Source of the DNA: Paracoccaceae bacterium
GTDB taxonomy: Bacteria > Pseudomonadota > Alphaproteobacteria > Rhodobacterales > Rhodobacteraceae
NCBI GenBank assembly: GCA_030066905.1
Contig: JASJAR010000004.1
Location: 124,001-188,000 of the forward strand
DNA: 64,000 nt
Direction: 5' to 3'
A program made the translations under genes and the position numbers. The notes under the pieces are model-generated. The model was given only the letters and a program-made list of their open reading frames with translations, had not been told where the DNA came from and did no database searches. Of the stretch, positions 63,511 to 64,000 are shown in pieces (the first letter of the stretch is position 1; each line of letters opens with the position of its first letter).

Positions 63511-64000
63511 ATGAAACGTTTCGTCTTTCCGCTGCTCTTGGGGGTCGTCGGTGTGGCCGTCCTCGTCTCGCTTGGGGTCTGGCAGCTTCAGCGCCTGGAA
63601 TGGAAAGAGAACCTCCTTGCGGAGATCGAAGCGCGCATCGCCGCCGACCCCGTGGCCTTGCCCGCGACCCTCTCTCCGGAAGACGACGCCTTTCTGGCGG
63701 TGCGCCTCGACGGCGTCATCGACGGCCCGGCCATTCCGGTCTTCGGCACCTGGCGGGGCGCGGGGGCGGGATACCGGATCATCGCCCCGGTTGCGACCGG
63801 CGACCGGCGGGTTCTTGTCGACCTCGGCATCGCCCCGGCTGCGGATCCCGACCTTCCTGTCGAGCCCTTATCTATCCAAGGCAACCTCAACTGGCCGGAT
63901 GAAACCGAACCCAATCCCGAGGCAGAGGTCTGGACCAATGTCGACGTACCCGCTCTGGCAGCCCGCCTCGACACCGAGCCATTCCTCGTCGTCGCGGCCG
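63511..64000 (+). CDS. surf1: SURF1 family cytochrome oxidase biogenesis protein, N-terminal part (3' truncated by window)
   Basis: Assembly factor for aa3 oxidase, probably assisting heme a insertion. The gene starts at ATG 63511 and runs past the end of the window, giving 163 complete codons. The N-terminal membrane helix (VFPLLLGVVGVAVLVSLGVW) and QLQRLEWKENLLAEIEARI are typical, followed by the periplasmic part with GPAIPVFGTWRGAGAGYRII and a VLVDLGIAPA segment. It follows the repeat element and ctaE. Confidence 0.92.
   Translation, partial: MKRFVFPLLLGVVGVAVLVSLGVWQLQRLEWKENLLAEIEARIAADPVALPATLSPEDDAFLAVRLDGVIDGPAIPVFGTWRGAGAGYRIIAPVATGDRRVLVDLGIAPAADPDLPVEPLSIQGNLNWPDETEPNPEAEVWTNVDVPALAARLDTEPFLVVAA

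Overview
The window is high-GC chromosomal DNA whose gene content and gene order point to an alphaproteobacterium of the order Rhodobacterales (Rhodobacteraceae/Roseobacter type). Indicators are phosphatidylcholine synthase, a DUF1127 protein, the ruvCAB / ybgC-tolQRAB-pal-cpoB-tilS-ftsH block, a Tad (Flp) pilus locus with 'AVTVDW'-type Flp pilins, and a ctaC-ctaB-small ORF-ctaG-ctaE-surf1 cluster for aa3 cytochrome oxidase. Most of it reads as stable core chromosome. I see no prophage, insertion sequence, tRNA, rRNA or CRISPR array.

Layout. 1-13 kb: the 3' end of ileS, a LysR regulator, then minus-strand pcs, xerC, a DUF484 gene and a transaldolase-like aldolase, followed by a LysE exporter, priA, an MFS permease, msrA and prmA. 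13-26 kb: a DUF1127 gene, ruvC-ruvA-(55-aa membrane protein)-ruvB, an unknown gene, and the cell-envelope run ybgC-tolQ-tolR-tolA-tolB-pal-cpoB ending in tilS and ftsH. 25-34 kb: small metabolic genes (VOC, MOSC, fhs and folD for one-carbon folate metabolism, SRPBCC), a ferredoxin-like/double CDGSH iron-sulfur protein, and the pdeM nuclease with an Lhr-type helicase. 34-48.5 kb: an AAA+ ATPase of unknown role and a divergent large membrane protein, then a complete-looking minus-strand Tad secretion/pilus locus (prepilin peptidase, two TPR lipoproteins, tadC, tadB, cpaF, tadZ, an OmpA-like lipoprotein, cpaC, cpaB, two flp pilins), cut into units by hairpin terminators. 48.7-54.5 kb: a lytic transglycosylase, a three-gene DprE2-like/DprE1-like/flippase-like set, a GNAT enzyme and a two-subunit 3-oxoacid CoA-transferase. 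54.5-64 kb: topA, dprA, tldD and the cytochrome oxidase cluster, cut off inside surf1.

How the genes work together. Holliday-junction processing (ruvCAB), Tol-Pal envelope constriction, Flp pilus export and assembly, and cytochrome oxidase biogenesis are each encoded as contiguous, often translationally overlapping units. Non-coding structure worth attention includes a family of perfect hairpins with a TTTCGAAA core (30.8 and 54.4 kb), a second intergenic element family built around CGATCCTTC/GAAGGATCG (34.4 and 63.4 kb), a 23-bp tandem duplication directly before folD, and a TTACGA-TTT-TCGTAA palindrome upstream of the flp genes. The most promising under-described protein systems are the AAA+ ATPase with its divergent membrane partner beside the Tad locus, and the DprE1/DprE2/flippase set, which suggests an arabinofuranose-type sugar pathway.
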